DNA of 56,247 bases from Phyllobacteriaceae bacterium (lineage in GTDB: Bacteria; Pseudomonadota; Alphaproteobacteria; Rhizobiales; Rhizobiaceae). Made by a program: the position numbers and the translations under genes. Positions 1-9,156 of the stretch are shown here, piece after piece. The first letter of the stretch is position 1. Every line of letters begins with the position of its first letter. Under the pieces are notes generated by a model. That model was not told the origin of the DNA. It saw nothing but the letters and a program-made list of their open reading frames with translations, and did not search any database. The stretch is taken from the NCBI GenBank assembly GCA_029279965.1, contig JAJUHJ010000003.1, positions 1-56,247 of the forward strand. Reading direction: 5' to 3'.

Positions 1-776
1 GACGCGTCACCGAAAATGGCCTGGCTGAGCTGCGGCGTCAGCACATTGGTGACCGAATAGCCGGTTGCGATCACCGCTGAAAGAGCAGCAAGTCCGGCAA
101 AGAACCAGGGATGGCGTCGTGCCTCCCGCAACCCTTCGACCAGATCGGTGGCAAACCGGTAAGATCGCGCAGTCCGGTGAACGTCATCAGGTGCAGTCTT
201 GCCGACAACGCCTCGCCATGGAGGGACCAATGCGCTCACCATCCAGAGCGCAAATATCGCAACAAAGGCAGCGGCCAAACCGAGTACGGTTGCGATGAGG
301 ACTGCTGCCGCCGGACCAATCAGGATCGTAGACCGAGCCGACAGACTGAGCGCGGCGTTGGCGGCCTGAAAGTCAGCTCTTGATACGATCGCCGGCACGA
401 TGGCCTGGTAGACCGGTCGGCTCGCGCCCTGGCCGATACCCGACAGGACCACTCCAGTGGCAACCAGCAAGAATCCTGCCGGCGCACTTCCTCCAACAAC
501 AAGTGATGTAAGGAGGGTCCCGGCGGCTGCGATCAGGCCTGCAAGCAGGAGAATGCGTCTGCGTCCTCCCCTGTCTGCAAGTACGCCGCCGATCGGGACG
601 CCCACCAGAAAACCAACAGTACGAAGGGCCAGCAGAATGCCGAGTTGAATGGCGTCTATGGCAGCAGTCGATGCAGCAAAACCAAGGATGAAGGGCAACG
701 CCCAGGTTGCAAAGGCGGAGGCGGTGTTGCCCAGCCAGAGACGCAGGAACGGGACCGAGCGAAGGACCGATATCAT
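1..776 (-). CDS. MFS transporter, 3' end cut by window edge
   Basis: Reading the minus strand from an ATG at 774-776 gives an open frame of 258 codons that runs off the left edge, so the C-terminal part is missing. The visible protein is hydrophobic and looks like the N-terminal half of a major facilitator: an N-terminal helix after MISVLRSVPFLRLWLG, then the loop motif GGVLADRGGRRR between helices 2 and 3, which is the classic MFS motif A (G-x-x-x-D-R-x-G-R-R). The stretch GIGQGASRPVYQAIVP fits helix 5 of the drug or enterobactin-exporter type. The substrate cannot be inferred. It lies 104 bases downstream of the M20 peptidase gene on the same strand and could be the last gene of that operon. 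The start is tentative; a purine-rich GGACGGA lies about 15 bases upstream. Confidence 0.8.
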   Translation of the reverse strand, partial: MISVLRSVPFLRLWLGNTASAFATWALPFILGFAASTAAIDAIQLGILLALRTVGFLVGVPIGGVLADRGGRRRILLLAGLIAAAGTLLTSLVVGGSAPAGFLLVATGVVLSGIGQGASRPVYQAIVPAIVSRADFQAANAALSLSARSTILIGPAAAVLIATVLGLAAAFVAIFALWMVSALVPPWRGVVGKTAPDDVHRTARSYRFATDLVEGLREARRHPWFFAGLAALSAVIATGYSVTNVLTPQLSQAIFGDA

Positions 777-879
777 CGCTTGGATAATTCCGTCCGCTGC
801 GAATGCCGGTGTGACGATGCAAAGCGGTTCATACGATTATGAAAACGTGGTCGAGTGACCGCGGTCACCGCCAGAACGG

Positions 880-2283
880 TCACTGCACCGCTGCTCGTTC
901 GTTCAGGACTTCCTGAAGGATACGCACCCAGCTTCGCGTTCCCCGCTGGAGACGCTCCACATCATAATGCTCGTTGGGTGCATGGATAGCGTCGCTCGAC
1001 AAAATAAACCCGATTACGACGCAATCCACTCCCAGCCCGTCACTGAGTTGGCCAACGAGCGGGATGGCCCCACCCGTTCCTTTCAACACCGTTGGCGATT
1101 GCCATTCGGCTTCAAGGCCGCGGGCCGCCGCCTTCAAAAACGGATTCGACTCGGACAGACGTACTGCGGCGCTTCCACCGGAGCCTTCGAATTCAACCCT
1201 GCATCCGGGGGGTACGCGCGACCTGACGAACGCCCTGAACCGGTCCCGGATCATCTCCGGGTCCTGATCCGCCACCAGCCGGAACGTAAGTCGGGCCGTG
1301 GCACTGCCCGGCAGCACCGAGCGCTCCCCAGGGCCCTGGTTTCCGCCGCCGATGCCGTTGATGTCGACGGTAGGCCGCCCCCACATCGCTTCGATGGGCG
1401 AGTATCCCTGTTCAACCAGCCCGCCTTCAAAGCTAACTCCGTCGGCGATATCCGCCGCATCCGTGATCGACCGCCATTGGGTGCGCTGGCTCTCCGGAAT
1501 ATCCATCACCGCGTCATAGAAGCCATCGAAAGTCACCCGTCCCTGCTCGTCATGGATCGCTGCGAGGATCGAGCTCAGAATGCGGATCGGATTGGCACAA
1601 ACCGCGCCATAATGCCCTGAATGCAGGTCCGCATTGGGCGCATGGATGGTGACTTTCTCGTGGACCAGGCCTTTGAGCTGGGTTGTTATTGCCGGTTGAG
1701 TGGGTGACCACATGTCGCTGTCGCAAATAAAGGCGACGTCGCATTGCAGTTCATGGCGGTAGCGTTCAAGAAACTCGGGAAGATTCGGCGAACCCGTCTC
1801 CTCCTCCCCTTCGAGCATGATCACAATCTCTGCCGGAAAAGAGCCATTCACGGATTTCCAGGCACGCAAAGCCTGGATGAACGACCAGAGCTGGCTCTTG
1901 CTGTCGGAAGCCCCACGACCGTAGAATCTGTGAACGCCATCCTCCTCAATCACCTTGGGCGCAAATGGATCATGTCCCCACTCGTCCAGTGGCGCTACTG
2001 GCTGGACATCGTAGTGCCCATAGAACAACAGGCGCAAACTGTCGCTTCTCGGTCGTTCCGTTGAACGAGCCAGGACCACTGGATGACCTTGAGTTTGCAC
2101 GACAGTGGTGCTGAAGCCGATCTCCAGCAGTTCCCGTTCCAACCAAGCTGCCGCTTGGTCGATCCCCGCCTTGCCCGAGACCTCGCTTGAGATCGATGGG
2201 ATCGAGATAAGCTCGAGCAGCTTACGAACCGAAAGATCGAGCTTCTCGTCGACTTCCTCAAGCACAAGGTCAATGTTCGACAT
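880..2283 (-). CDS. M20 family dipeptidase / metallopeptidase
   Basis: A 467-residue zinc amidohydrolase of the M20/M25/M40 group, the usual length for cytosolic dipeptidases of this family. Metal-site motifs are in order: GHYDVQP (His90, Asp92), GRGASDSK (bridging Asp127), EGEEETGS (general-base and metal Glu near 160-161), the dimerisation-domain DLHSGHYG (about 219-226) and HAPNEH near the C-terminus. The common SDDKG reads SDSKS here, but the bridging Asp is kept. The protein would hydrolyse dipeptides or N-acyl amino acids in the cytoplasm; the substrate is unknown. The start is supported by AAGGAG seven bases upstream of the ATG. It follows a cystathionine-lyase-like gene by 121 bases on the same strand, so the two are probably co-transcribed and may process an imported peptide or conjugate. 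Confidence 0.9.
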   Translation of the reverse strand: MSNIDLVLEEVDEKLDLSVRKLLELISIPSISSEVSGKAGIDQAAAWLERELLEIGFSTTVVQTQGHPVVLARSTERPRSDSLRLLFYGHYDVQPVAPLDEWGHDPFAPKVIEEDGVHRFYGRGASDSKSQLWSFIQALRAWKSVNGSFPAEIVIMLEGEEETGSPNLPEFLERYRHELQCDVAFICDSDMWSPTQPAITTQLKGLVHEKVTIHAPNADLHSGHYGAVCANPIRILSSILAAIHDEQGRVTFDGFYDAVMDIPESQRTQWRSITDAADIADGVSFEGGLVEQGYSPIEAMWGRPTVDINGIGGGNQGPGERSVLPGSATARLTFRLVADQDPEMIRDRFRAFVRSRVPPGCRVEFEGSGGSAAVRLSESNPFLKAAARGLEAEWQSPTVLKGTGGAIPLVGQLSDGLGVDCVVIGFILSSDAIHAPNEHYDVERLQRGTRSWVRILQEVLNERAAVQ

Positions 2284-2404
2284 GACGCAACTCCTTACAG
2301 TCCGAATTTAAGGACCGGACACAATCGGACGGCTCTGATGCAAGCAGGGCACCAGGTGCGAAATGCGACTGTGATCGACCATCGGACCGGATGGGGAACA
2401 AATA

Positions 2405-3595
2405 TCACTGGGCAGCATCGGAGCCCGCGCTGTATTCCTCCAGCGCGCCGAGAAAGCGCTCCAAATCCTCCCACAACTCAGTCTCTTCCTCGAGCCCAAT
2501 TGACAAGCGCAAGGTGATATCAGGGCCAGTCCATTGCGTGGCGCTGCGGCTGGCGCGGACGGGCATCGGGGCTGCCAGGCTGCGGGTCCCTCCCCAGGAG
2601 GCGCCGATCGCGAAAAGACGCAAAGCATCGAGGGCAGACCAGACATGAGGGGCTATGCTTTCAGAAAAAGTGAGCGTGAATACACCGCTCGCGCCCAAAA
2701 AATCCCGTTTGAAAAATTCGTGTCCCGGGGCGCCGGGCAACGCGGGAAAGAGCACCTGATCGACCATCGGATGCTCGACCAGCCGCGCGGCAAAACGGCG
2801 GGCCACCGCCTCGCTGTGACGCAGCCGAACACCCAGCGTCTCCAGTCCGCGCAACACAAGCGATGCATCGTCCGGCGACGCGCCGATCCCCATATGGCTG
2901 ATCATGGCCTTGATCGGGGGGGCGAATTCGGGATCGCGCACGGATATCGAGCCCATCAGCACATCCGAGTGACCGGCAACGTATTTGGTCAGCGCCTCGG
3001 TCACGAGGTCCGCGCCCAGTGTCAAAGGCTTGAGATTCAGCGGGGTTGCCCACGTATTGTCAACGCCGAGAAGAGCGCCCGACCGATGCGCGATTTCAAC
3101 GGCGGCCGGGATATCCATCACTTCCATCGTCGTCGAGCCGGGACTCTCGCACCAGACGATCCGCGTGTCGGATCGCATCTTGCGTTGCAGATCGCCGAGA
3201 TCCGTCGGGTCGAAGAAATCGACTGACACCCCCAAACGCGCCAGGTCGCCGAGGGCAAAATCACGCATGGGCGGATAGACCGTGTCGGCCAGCAGGATGT
3301 GTTGCCCGGATTTGAGGAAGGGCATCACCGCCAGAGCGTTGGCGGCTTGCCCCGAGGGCACCAGAAAAGTACGGGCGGCCTGTTCCAGGCGGGACAATTT
3401 CTCTTCCAGTGTCCGCGTCGTTGGAGTGCCGTAGAGACCGTAGGAATATCCCTTGTCCCCGCGTTCTCCCCGGCTGGCGTAAGCTGCCGCATCGGCGAAC
3501 AGAATGGTCGAAGCGCGGTGGACGCCTACTCCGACCGGATCGAAGCCTTCTGTGGCGACACGCGGTGTTATGACGCAATCAGTCAAATCACTCAT
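2405..3595 (-). CDS. Cys/Met-metabolism PLP enzyme (cystathionine beta-lyase-like)
   Basis: A 396-residue PLP enzyme of the trans-sulfuration family (cystathionine beta- or gamma-lyase fold). Visible features are the substrate and PLP loop SYGLYGTPTT (Tyr55 region), SGQAANALA where most relatives have SGMAA, the PLP-pyridine Asp in GVDNTWATP (Asp179), and the Schiff-base lysine in EALTKYVAGHSD (Lys204). GLYGTPTTRTLE matches beta-lyases more than gamma-synthases, so the likely reaction is C-S beta-elimination of cystathionine, cystine or an S-substituted cysteine to pyruvate, ammonia and a thiol. It is transcribed divergently from a LysR gene 113 bases away, which probably regulates it, and is followed by an M20 peptidase. 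Assigning it as MetC for methionine synthesis is not safe; a catabolic role is equally likely. Confidence 0.88.
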   Translation of the reverse strand: MSDLTDCVITPRVATEGFDPVGVGVHRASTILFADAAAYASRGERGDKGYSYGLYGTPTTRTLEEKLSRLEQAARTFLVPSGQAANALAVMPFLKSGQHILLADTVYPPMRDFALGDLARLGVSVDFFDPTDLGDLQRKMRSDTRIVWCESPGSTTMEVMDIPAAVEIAHRSGALLGVDNTWATPLNLKPLTLGADLVTEALTKYVAGHSDVLMGSISVRDPEFAPPIKAMISHMGIGASPDDASLVLRGLETLGVRLRHSEAVARRFAARLVEHPMVDQVLFPALPGAPGHEFFKRDFLGASGVFTLTFSESIAPHVWSALDALRLFAIGASWGGTRSLAAPMPVRASRSATQWTGPDITLRLSIGLEEETELWEDLERFLGALEEYSAGSDAAQ

Positions 3596-3708
3596 GTGAA
3601 TTCTTTCTTTCCAAACCGAAGAGGCATATTCTATTCTGCCAAGTTATTGCTTTGCCGTTTCTATCACTTTTCGTTATGACTTCAGCATTGCTCGGGAAGG
3701 ATGTGCTG

Positions 3709-4587
3709 ATGAACTTGCGCCAGATCGAAGTCTTTCGCGCCGTAATCATCAATGGAACGACTGCTCGCGCGGCAGAGGTCTTGCGGATATCGCAACCCGC
3801 GGTGAGCAAGATGATCCAGGAGCTGGAACGGTCTATCGGATTTCCCGTCTTCCACCGCATAAAGGGCCGCCTGCGTCCAACGGCCGAAGGCCAGCTTTTC
3901 TTCCGCGAGGTAGAGCAGGCGTTCACTGGCCTGGCGCAGCTACGCGGCGCGGCGGCGCGTATCCGTGACTTTGGTTCGGGCAAGCTGCGCATTGCCTGCC
4001 TTTCCGCCCTCTCCACGAACCTGGTGCCGCGGGCTCTGAGCGCATTCACGTTACGCCATCCGAACGTGGCCGTGACCCTCCAGACACGAACGTCATCGGT
4101 TGCGCGAGACTTGATCGCGTCGGAGCAGTTCGATCTCGGCATCGTCGCGGACGAAATCGACACCACGGGCATCGACGCGCGTCCATTCGCCAATTTCCGC
4201 GTCGCAATTGCAATGCCTGAAGGCCATGAATTGGAACGGCTGGATACGGTTCGTCCGGCCAATCTCGATGGGCATAGATTTATAGCCCTGTCCCCCGAGG
4301 ACACGACCCGCCGGGAAGCGGAAGCCGCTTTCGCGCGCGTGAATGTCACACCCCATACAATCCTTGAAACACCGTTTTCGACGACGATTTGCGCGATGGT
4401 TGCAGAAGGTCTGGGCGTTGGGTTGGTGAACCCGCTTACGGCCGAGCCGTATTTAGGCCGCGGGCTGGTACTGCGGCCTTTCGAACCCGAGTTGCATTTC
4501 CGGACCCTGCTGATATTGCCGCCGCATCGTCCTCCCTCGCGTATCCTCACGGATTTCATCGCTGAATTGAAAAAGGTGCTCGAGTGA
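3709..4587 (+). CDS. LysR family transcriptional regulator (OccR/NocR-like)
   Basis: A 292-residue LysR-type regulator. The N-terminus MNLRQIEVFRAVI with the helix-turn-helix segment TARAAEVLRISQPAVSKMIQELE (residues about 17-40) resembles the opine regulators OccR and NocR. The remainder forms the LysR co-inducer domain (GKLRIACLSAL onwards). I chose the ATG at 3709 because GGGAAGGA lies directly upstream with good spacing and the family starts at this Met; an upstream in-frame start at 3652 would add 19 poorly conserved residues. It is divergent from the PLP lyase gene and convergent with the amino-acid ABC operon, so it likely controls the lyase/peptidase operon and perhaps the transporter, responding to an amino-acid-like ligand. 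The ligand is unknown. Confidence 0.9.
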   Translation: MNLRQIEVFRAVIINGTTARAAEVLRISQPAVSKMIQELERSIGFPVFHRIKGRLRPTAEGQLFFREVEQAFTGLAQLRGAAARIRDFGSGKLRIACLSALSTNLVPRALSAFTLRHPNVAVTLQTRTSSVARDLIASEQFDLGIVADEIDTTGIDARPFANFRVAIAMPEGHELERLDTVRPANLDGHRFIALSPEDTTRREAEAAFARVNVTPHTILETPFSTTICAMVAEGLGVGLVNPLTAEPYLGRGLVLRPFEPELHFRTLLILPPHRPPSRILTDFIAELKKVLE

Positions 4588-4627
4588 CCCGCCCGGGGGG
4601 CCCACGCTGTTTCCGTACCGCGCATCG

Positions 4628-5401
4628 TTAAAGGACTTTCGAGAGAAATGCTTGGGTGCGGGGATTTTTCGGGCGTTCCAGCATCTCTTTCGGCGCGCCT
4701 TCTTCGATGATCACTCCATGGTCCATTAAAACCAGGTGGTCACCGACTTCCCGCGCAAAGCCGATCTCGTGCGTGACCAGCATCATGGTCATGCCGCTGC
4801 GGGCAAGATCCTTGATCACGTCGAGAACCTCTCCGACGAGTTCAGGATCCAGTGCGGATGTGGGCTCGTCGAACAGCATAACCTCCGGGTCCATCGCCAA
4901 TGCACGCGCAATAGCCACCCGCTGCTGCTGGCCTCCCGAAAGCTGATTTGGATAGCGATCGGCCAGATCCACCAGGCCCACGCGATCAAGAAGTTCCCTA
5001 CCGCGCTTCAATGCGACCGCCTTCGGTATGCGCTTTACCTGCGTCGGCCCCTCCGTCACATTTTCAAGCGCGGTTTTGTGAGGAAACAAGTTGAACCGCT
5101 GGAAGACCATTCCGGTCTTGCGCCGCTGCCTGGCGATGCGACGGGGGGATATCTCATGCAGACGCCCGTTTCGCTCGTCATAGCCTTGAAGTTCGCCGTT
5201 GATCCTCACACGGCCGGCCGAAATTTTTTCAATCTGATTGATGCAGCGCAGAAGGGTGGATTTGCCTGAGCCTGAAGGGCCGATCGCGACGCACACTTCT
5301 CCCTTGCCGATGGTAAGATCGACCCCGCGCAGGGCATGGACTTCACCGAAAACCTTGTGGATTCCCTCGAGCGAGACGGTGGGGACAGCGGCATCAGACA
5401 T
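4628..5401 (-). CDS. Polar amino-acid ABC transporter, ATP-binding protein
   Basis: A 257-residue ABC ATPase of the HisP/GlnQ type, powering a polar amino-acid importer at the inner membrane. Walker A is GPSGSGKST (residues 41-49), the Q-loop follows at [12 protein letters not shown], the signature is LSGGQQQR, Walker B is [13 protein letters not shown] and the switch histidine is in [18 protein letters not shown] is typical of the amino-acid class. I chose the ATG at 5401, which overlaps the permease stop by eight bases and implies translational coupling; an in-frame upstream ATG at 5434 would add 11 residues. It is the last gene of a binding protein-permease-ATPase operon. Confidence 0.93.
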   Translation of the reverse strand: MSDAAVPTVSLEGIHKVFGEVHALRGVDLTIGKGEVCVAIGPSGSGKSTLLRCINQIEKISAGRVRINGELQGYDERNGRLHEISPRRIARQRRKTGMVFQRFNLFPHKTALENVTEGPTQVKRIPKAVALKRGRELLDRVGLVDLADRYPNQLSGGQQQRVAIARALAMDPEVMLFDEPTSALDPELVGEVLDVIKDLARSGMTMMLVTHEIGFAREVGDHLVLMDHGVIIEEGAPKEMLERPKNPRTQAFLSKVL

Positions 5402-6308
5402 GGCGCGTCTCCACATAGTCCTGCCCCTTGCCAAAATGACGTTCGAGATAGAATTGACCGATCATCAGGATTGAGGTGACGACCAGGTACCAAAAGGCGG
5501 CGACCATCAACAAAGGCACGGGCAGGTAAAGCCGGTTCGCAATCGCATTGGTGGCGAACATCAGGTCGAGGGTGAAGGGCACGGCGAGGACGAGAGAGGT
5601 TCCTTTCAGCATCCCGATGGTTTCGTTGCCCGTCGGCGGAATAATGGTGCGCATGGCCTGCGGCATGAGAATGCGCCACCATATTTGCGCGCGCGACATG
5701 CCGATTGCCTGGGCCGCCTCGGTCTGGCCGCGGTCGATCGCCTTGAAGCCGGCACGGAAGATCTCGGCCAGATAGGCACTTTCATTCAAACCTAGCCCGA
5801 GAAGCGCGGCGACGCCTGCGGTAATGACCCACTGCGTCGGCACTCCGATAATCTCCGGGCCGAACGGGATCGACAACGAAATGCGCGGGAAAAGAACGGC
5901 CACAAGGCCCCAGAACAGAAGCTGTGTGTAAAGCGGCGTGCCACGGAAGAACCAGATCCAGAGCCAGGCCAGCCACTGAAAGATCGGATTGTCGCTGTCG
6001 CGCATAAGAACCAGGATGATCGCACAAACGATCGCCAGGATCATGGCGGCCACCGTCAGGAACAACGTCCAACCAACGCCGCTGATGACTTGCGGCGCAA
6101 AGAGATACTCTGCGAAGACGTCCCAGTGGAAGTTCGGATTGACGATAGCGCTGTGAACGAACTGCGAGACGAGGATCACCAGCAACGCCACGCCGATCCA
6201 TCGTCCCGGATGCTTTCGGGGCACCACCTCATTGAACACGACTTCATCGCCCTGGTGCCGCGAGACGGCGACGTTTCCCGGCACGGTCTTTGATGTAATA
6301 AGTGACAT
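5394..6308 (-). CDS. Polar amino-acid ABC transporter, permease
   Basis: A 304-residue inner-membrane permease of the HisMQ family. It has an N-terminal cytoplasmic stretch of about 35 residues, then several hydrophobic helices. The permease coupling motif is in the segment [29 protein letters not shown] (about residues 195-223), with the EAA loop contacting the ATPase. [16 protein letters not shown] is the conserved early motif of this family (FRGTPLLVQL). Only one permease gene is present, so the channel is probably a homodimer. It sits between the binding-protein gene (seven bases upstream) and the ATPase gene (eight-base overlap). Confidence 0.92.
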   Translation of the reverse strand: MSLITSKTVPGNVAVSRHQGDEVVFNEVVPRKHPGRWIGVALLVILVSQFVHSAIVNPNFHWDVFAEYLFAPQVISGVGWTLFLTVAAMILAIVCAIILVLMRDSDNPIFQWLAWLWIWFFRGTPLYTQLLFWGLVAVLFPRISLSIPFGPEIIGVPTQWVITAGVAALLGLGLNESAYLAEIFRAGFKAIDRGQTEAAQAIGMSRAQIWWRILMPQAMRTIIPPTGNETIGMLKGTSLVLAVPFTLDLMFATNAIANRLYLPVPLLMVAAFWYLVVTSILMIGQFYLERHFGKGQDYVETRHV

Positions 6309-6314
6309 GTGGCG

Positions 6315-7217
6315 TTACTTGCCTGGATCGGGATTGATGAGCGCCTCGGAAACGGCGAACTGCTCGATGCCCCACAGCTCGTAAATCTCTCCATAGACGC
6401 CTGTTTCGATCAGGTGATTGAGCGTGTCCGCGATCAACTGGGTGAACTCCATATCGTCTTTCGGCACGGCAATGCCGTTCAGACCTCTCGTACCCATTGG
6501 ACCGACGGGAGGAAGCGTTTCCAGCGCACCATCGGACTGGACCGTCGCATAAGCCGCCGTGCCGCCACCGGTCGCCGTCGCATCGGCACCGGCGACGGCA
6601 ACTCTGGTGATCGCCTCCGTCTGGACCGCAAAGGGAAGCAATTTGACCGCTTCCTTGCCGGCAGCTTCACAGGCAGCGCTATCCTCTTTGACATACTCCT
6701 CGTGGTAGGTTCCGGACTGGATGGCCACGGTTGCGCCGCAATAATTGGCCGGATCGAAACCGGTCGGGTTGCCCGCACGCACAATCCAAAGGCTTTGCGT
6801 GTCGGCGTAGCTGACGAAATTGACAGCCCCCATACGCTCCCGGGTGATGGAGAATGCGGAAATGCCAAGGTCATAGTTCGTGCCGAGCGCGGGCAGGATG
6901 GATGCGAAGGGCGCGGTGCGGGACTCATACTCAAGGTCCAGCGTGATGGCCATCGCCTTGCCGAGATCGACGTCGATGCCTTCCGGCGTCTGTCCGTCCG
7001 GGCCGGCCAGATATTCCCAGGGCGCATAAGCATTGTCGGAGCCGATGATCAGAACGCCGCGATCTCGAATCTTCTGCGGAACGCGCGCTGCAAGTTCTGG
7101 AGCGACCTCCACACCGGATAGGTCGTATGTTTGGGAAAAAGCTGGCGCAGTCGTGAAAACCGCCGCAGCCACAAAAAGAGCAGCGGAAGCCGAACTCAGT
7201 CGATACGGATTGGTCAT
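6315..7217 (-). CDS. Polar amino-acid ABC transporter, substrate-binding protein
   Basis: A 300-residue periplasmic binding protein of the bacterial extracellular solute-binding family 3. From the ATG at 7217 the protein opens with a Sec signal peptide (MTNPYRLSSASAALFVAAAV, predicted cleavage after AFS), then GVLIIGSDNAYAPWEYL, which is the usual ligand-pocket opening of the family (aromatic plus polar residues), and GIDVDLGKAMA. GGGGGAA-like purines lie just upstream of this ATG, whereas a farther in-frame start at 7277 would put 20 non-signal residues in front. First gene of the operon with the permease and ATPase. The ligand is an amino acid or a related small polar compound and is not determinable here. 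Confidence 0.92.
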   Translation of the reverse strand: MTNPYRLSSASAALFVAAAVFTTAPAFSQTYDLSGVEVAPELAARVPQKIRDRGVLIIGSDNAYAPWEYLAGPDGQTPEGIDVDLGKAMAITLDLEYESRTAPFASILPALGTNYDLGISAFSITRERMGAVNFVSYADTQSLWIVRAGNPTGFDPANYCGATVAIQSGTYHEEYVKEDSAACEAAGKEAVKLLPFAVQTEAITRVAVAGADATATGGGTAAYATVQSDGALETLPPVGPMGTRGLNGIAVPKDDMEFTQLIADTLNHLIETGVYGEIYELWGIEQFAVSEALINPDPGK

Positions 7218-7718
7218 CTTGTAATTCCCCCGGGCAAGGCAGCGAACGCATGCCTTTGTTGGTTGAAGCCGCCTCAAGCGGCTTGATGGAGCTGAAGCTA
7301 TGGGGTGCGATCTATTTCGTCCAATACATAATTTTCGGCAGTCAATTCCGGAAAGTTATTGATCTCGTCGTGCTGTCGCTCGACCAGCACCGCGGTGAAC
7401 GGTTGGAGCAACTGCGCTGGGAAAGACGCATTCCCGGGCCGCAACTCCTCGCGCGCTCTGCTCGTCGCAGTGCCACGATCCTCTCTAGCGGTGGGCTTTC
7501 GGCGGCTGTCTTCCAGTTCAGATCGGGAAGGTTTAGGTTTGTTAAAGCTCCGGGAGAGCCGGACGGACATCCATAAGAATGCATCCGATCCACGGCGGGA
7601 TCGGGGAAGACGCCGAAGTCGTCATCCGTTTCGCACTTTGATGCCGAGGCTGGTGTTGCGAGCGACAGCAGCTTCGAGAAAGGCGCGTGCGCCTAGCTCC
7701 CGATCCTGGCAGCACTCT
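7218..7718. other. 501-base intergenic region upstream of the amino-acid ABC operon
   Basis: No gene that I recognise. Short frames on both strands (for example 7250-7576 plus and 7298-7570 minus) are low-complexity, unlike any family I know, and overlap one another. A small hairpin lies at 7266-7284 (seven-base arms around a five-base loop), about 50 bases upstream of the binding-protein start, and could be part of the leader or an operator. The promoter for the ABC operon should lie here, but I cannot place it with confidence. Confidence 0.4.
7266..7284 (-). promoter_or_regulatory. Small inverted repeat in leader of the amino-acid ABC operon
   Basis: Arms AAGCCGC and GCGGCTT are perfectly complementary around the loop CTCAA. 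No T-run follows, so it is not a classical terminator. It could be an operator or leader hairpin; function is a guess. Confidence 0.3.
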
Positions 7719-8180
7719 TTAGGCAAGCAAGAACAACCAGAGGAGATAAAAGATCAGAACTGCCGCCAAGCCTATATTCGATACCATGGCGGCAACCTCG
7801 CCGCGGGTCGACGCCTTGTTCCGGATGTGCTGGATGCCAGCGAGACTGTAGAAGATTGCCCCCGCCAAAGCCAGCGCCGGCACCCACTCCGGAACATAGG
7901 CACTCGCGATCGCCGGAATGCCAAGCGCCAGATTTCCGAAGCCAATCTCGAAGACGAGCTTGGTTGCATCCGGGTCCTTGATTTCAAAGATATCCTTTGC
8001 CGTAAAGGATGGCCGAATAAGCTGGTGGCCTCCCGCCGCAACCAGTCGCCAGCCGACGCCCCAAAACACGAACCATTTGCCGATCGACGCGACCAGTTCG
8101 GTGGTACCGGTGGCTACATCCTGGACGATGGAGATGATCGGCAAAACCAACATAAACGCTACGATGACAATCATTTGCAT
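7719..8180 (-). CDS. DUF6790-like integral membrane protein
   Basis: A 153-residue protein with four likely transmembrane segments: residues about 2-20, 32-52 (WFVFWGVGWRLVAAGG), 88-110 (ALALAGAIFYSLAG) and 128-152 (SNIGLAAVLIFYLLWLFLLA). I recall this layout, with the central SFTAKDIFEI segment and a GFGNLALGIPAI helix, as the DUF6790 family of uncharacterised membrane proteins; that assignment is from memory. There is no known function. It is monocistronic, sits between the ABC operon and the glycosyltransferase pair, and is divergent from the latter. Confidence 0.75.
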   Translation of the reverse strand: MQMIVIVAFMLVLPIISIVQDVATGTTELVASIGKWFVFWGVGWRLVAAGGHQLIRPSFTAKDIFEIKDPDATKLVFEIGFGNLALGIPAIASAYVPEWVPALALAGAIFYSLAGIQHIRNKASTRGEVAAMVSNIGLAAVLIFYLLWLFLLA

Positions 8181-8397
8181 GACGGCCCCCTCTGCTATGT
8201 CAAAGAACGACGAAGATGAAAAATATACTGGGCTACGACGATGCCGGATTTCAGGAAGCGCGATGCTCGATAAGAAAGACGCGCAGGACCTGCCTCAATC
8301 CGAACAGTTTACCGTGCTTCCTGCTTGATCTACAGTGCACGAGGCTCGCAGCCTCGGATCCGCTGACGCAACAGAACACCATAGAGCGCTTAGCGTT

Positions 8398-9135
8398 ATG
8401 ACAATTCCCCTTCTGGTCATCAACCTCAAACGTTCACGTGAGCGTTGGTCCGACCTGGAGCAGGCCGCCACCTCCCTTGGCATCGATGTGCGGCGAGTAG
8501 AGGGAATTGACGGGGCGGTGATCGATCGCGAGAAATGGGTCGACGTCAAACCCGCTTCCTTCCATCGCAAACATGGACGGGTCATCCTGCCCGGCGAATA
8601 TGGCTGTTATCGAAGTCACCTGAGGGCGCTCGAGGCAGCGGCGGAACTGGATGCTCCATATTCCACCATCGTGGAAGATGATGTGGCGCTTTCGGCCGAT
8701 ATTACCATTCGCCTGCAAGCCATAACCGAAGCCATCCCCGATTTCGACGTGATCAAGCTGGTCAATCACCGGGTACAGGGGTTCGTCCGGAAAGCACGTA
8801 CGCGGGAAGGCGATGAGATCGGCCGCACTTTGCATGGGCCGCTCGGATCTGCCGCTGCTTATCTGGTTTCGAAACAGGGGGCGGTGAAACTGCGCCGCGC
8901 GCTCGCAGTCATGGAGCTGCCCTGGGACATAGCGCTCGAACGGTATTGGGCGACCGGTGTGCGTTTCCATACCGTGAGGCGTAATCTTTTCGCCTTTTCA
9001 GCTCACCGTGGGGTTTCGACCATTTCGCCCGGAGCGGCTTATGCGGAGACGAAGTTTCCTGCCTGGAGACGGCTTCCCGCCGCTGTTTTTCGGTTGCAGG
9101 ACTATGGGTGGCGATGTATCGCCGCCCTGCAATAA
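8398..9135 (+). CDS. Glycosyltransferase family 25 (LPS/LOS biosynthesis) protein
   Basis: A 245-residue protein that begins PLLVINLKRSRERW, the conserved opening of GT25 enzymes (VINLDRSxxR). The metal- and nucleotide-sugar-binding acidic motif is IVEDDVAL (Glu93-Asp95), preceded by LPGEYGCYRSHL (E-x-G-C-x-x-S-H), the second hallmark. GT25 enzymes transfer galactose or similar sugars to lipooligosaccharide or envelope polysaccharide from the cytoplasmic face. The start at 8398 follows the family opening; an in-frame ATG at 8335 would add 21 residues of no similarity. It is followed 21 bases later by an O-antigen-ligase-type gene, so the two probably act in one surface-glycan step. Confidence 0.85.
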   Translation: MTIPLLVINLKRSRERWSDLEQAATSLGIDVRRVEGIDGAVIDREKWVDVKPASFHRKHGRVILPGEYGCYRSHLRALEAAAELDAPYSTIVEDDVALSADITIRLQAITEAIPDFDVIKLVNHRVQGFVRKARTREGDEIGRTLHGPLGSAAAYLVSKQGAVKLRRALAVMELPWDIALERYWATGVRFHTVRRNLFAFSAHRGVSTISPGAAYAETKFPAWRRLPAAVFRLQDYGWRCIAALQ

Positions 9136-9156
9136 CGCGCTCTGTCCCGGGTTCAA

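Noticed and set aside
3596-3708. SAM riboswitch ahead of the C-S lyase gene
   Set aside because: Only 113 bases between divergent genes with no conserved riboswitch helices that I can see; a LysR site is more likely.
3588-4625. 345-codon antisense frame over the LysR gene
   Set aside because: Shadow of a real gene; the plus-strand LysR has a clear HTH and ribosome-binding site.
7250-7576. Open frames on both strands upstream of the amino-acid ABC operon
   Set aside because: Mutually overlapping, low-complexity, no similarity that I recognise; the region more likely holds promoters.
8431-8446. TTCACGTGAG in the GT25 gene as another parS
   Set aside because: Only the inner nine bases match the parS core; outer positions disagree, so chance is likely.
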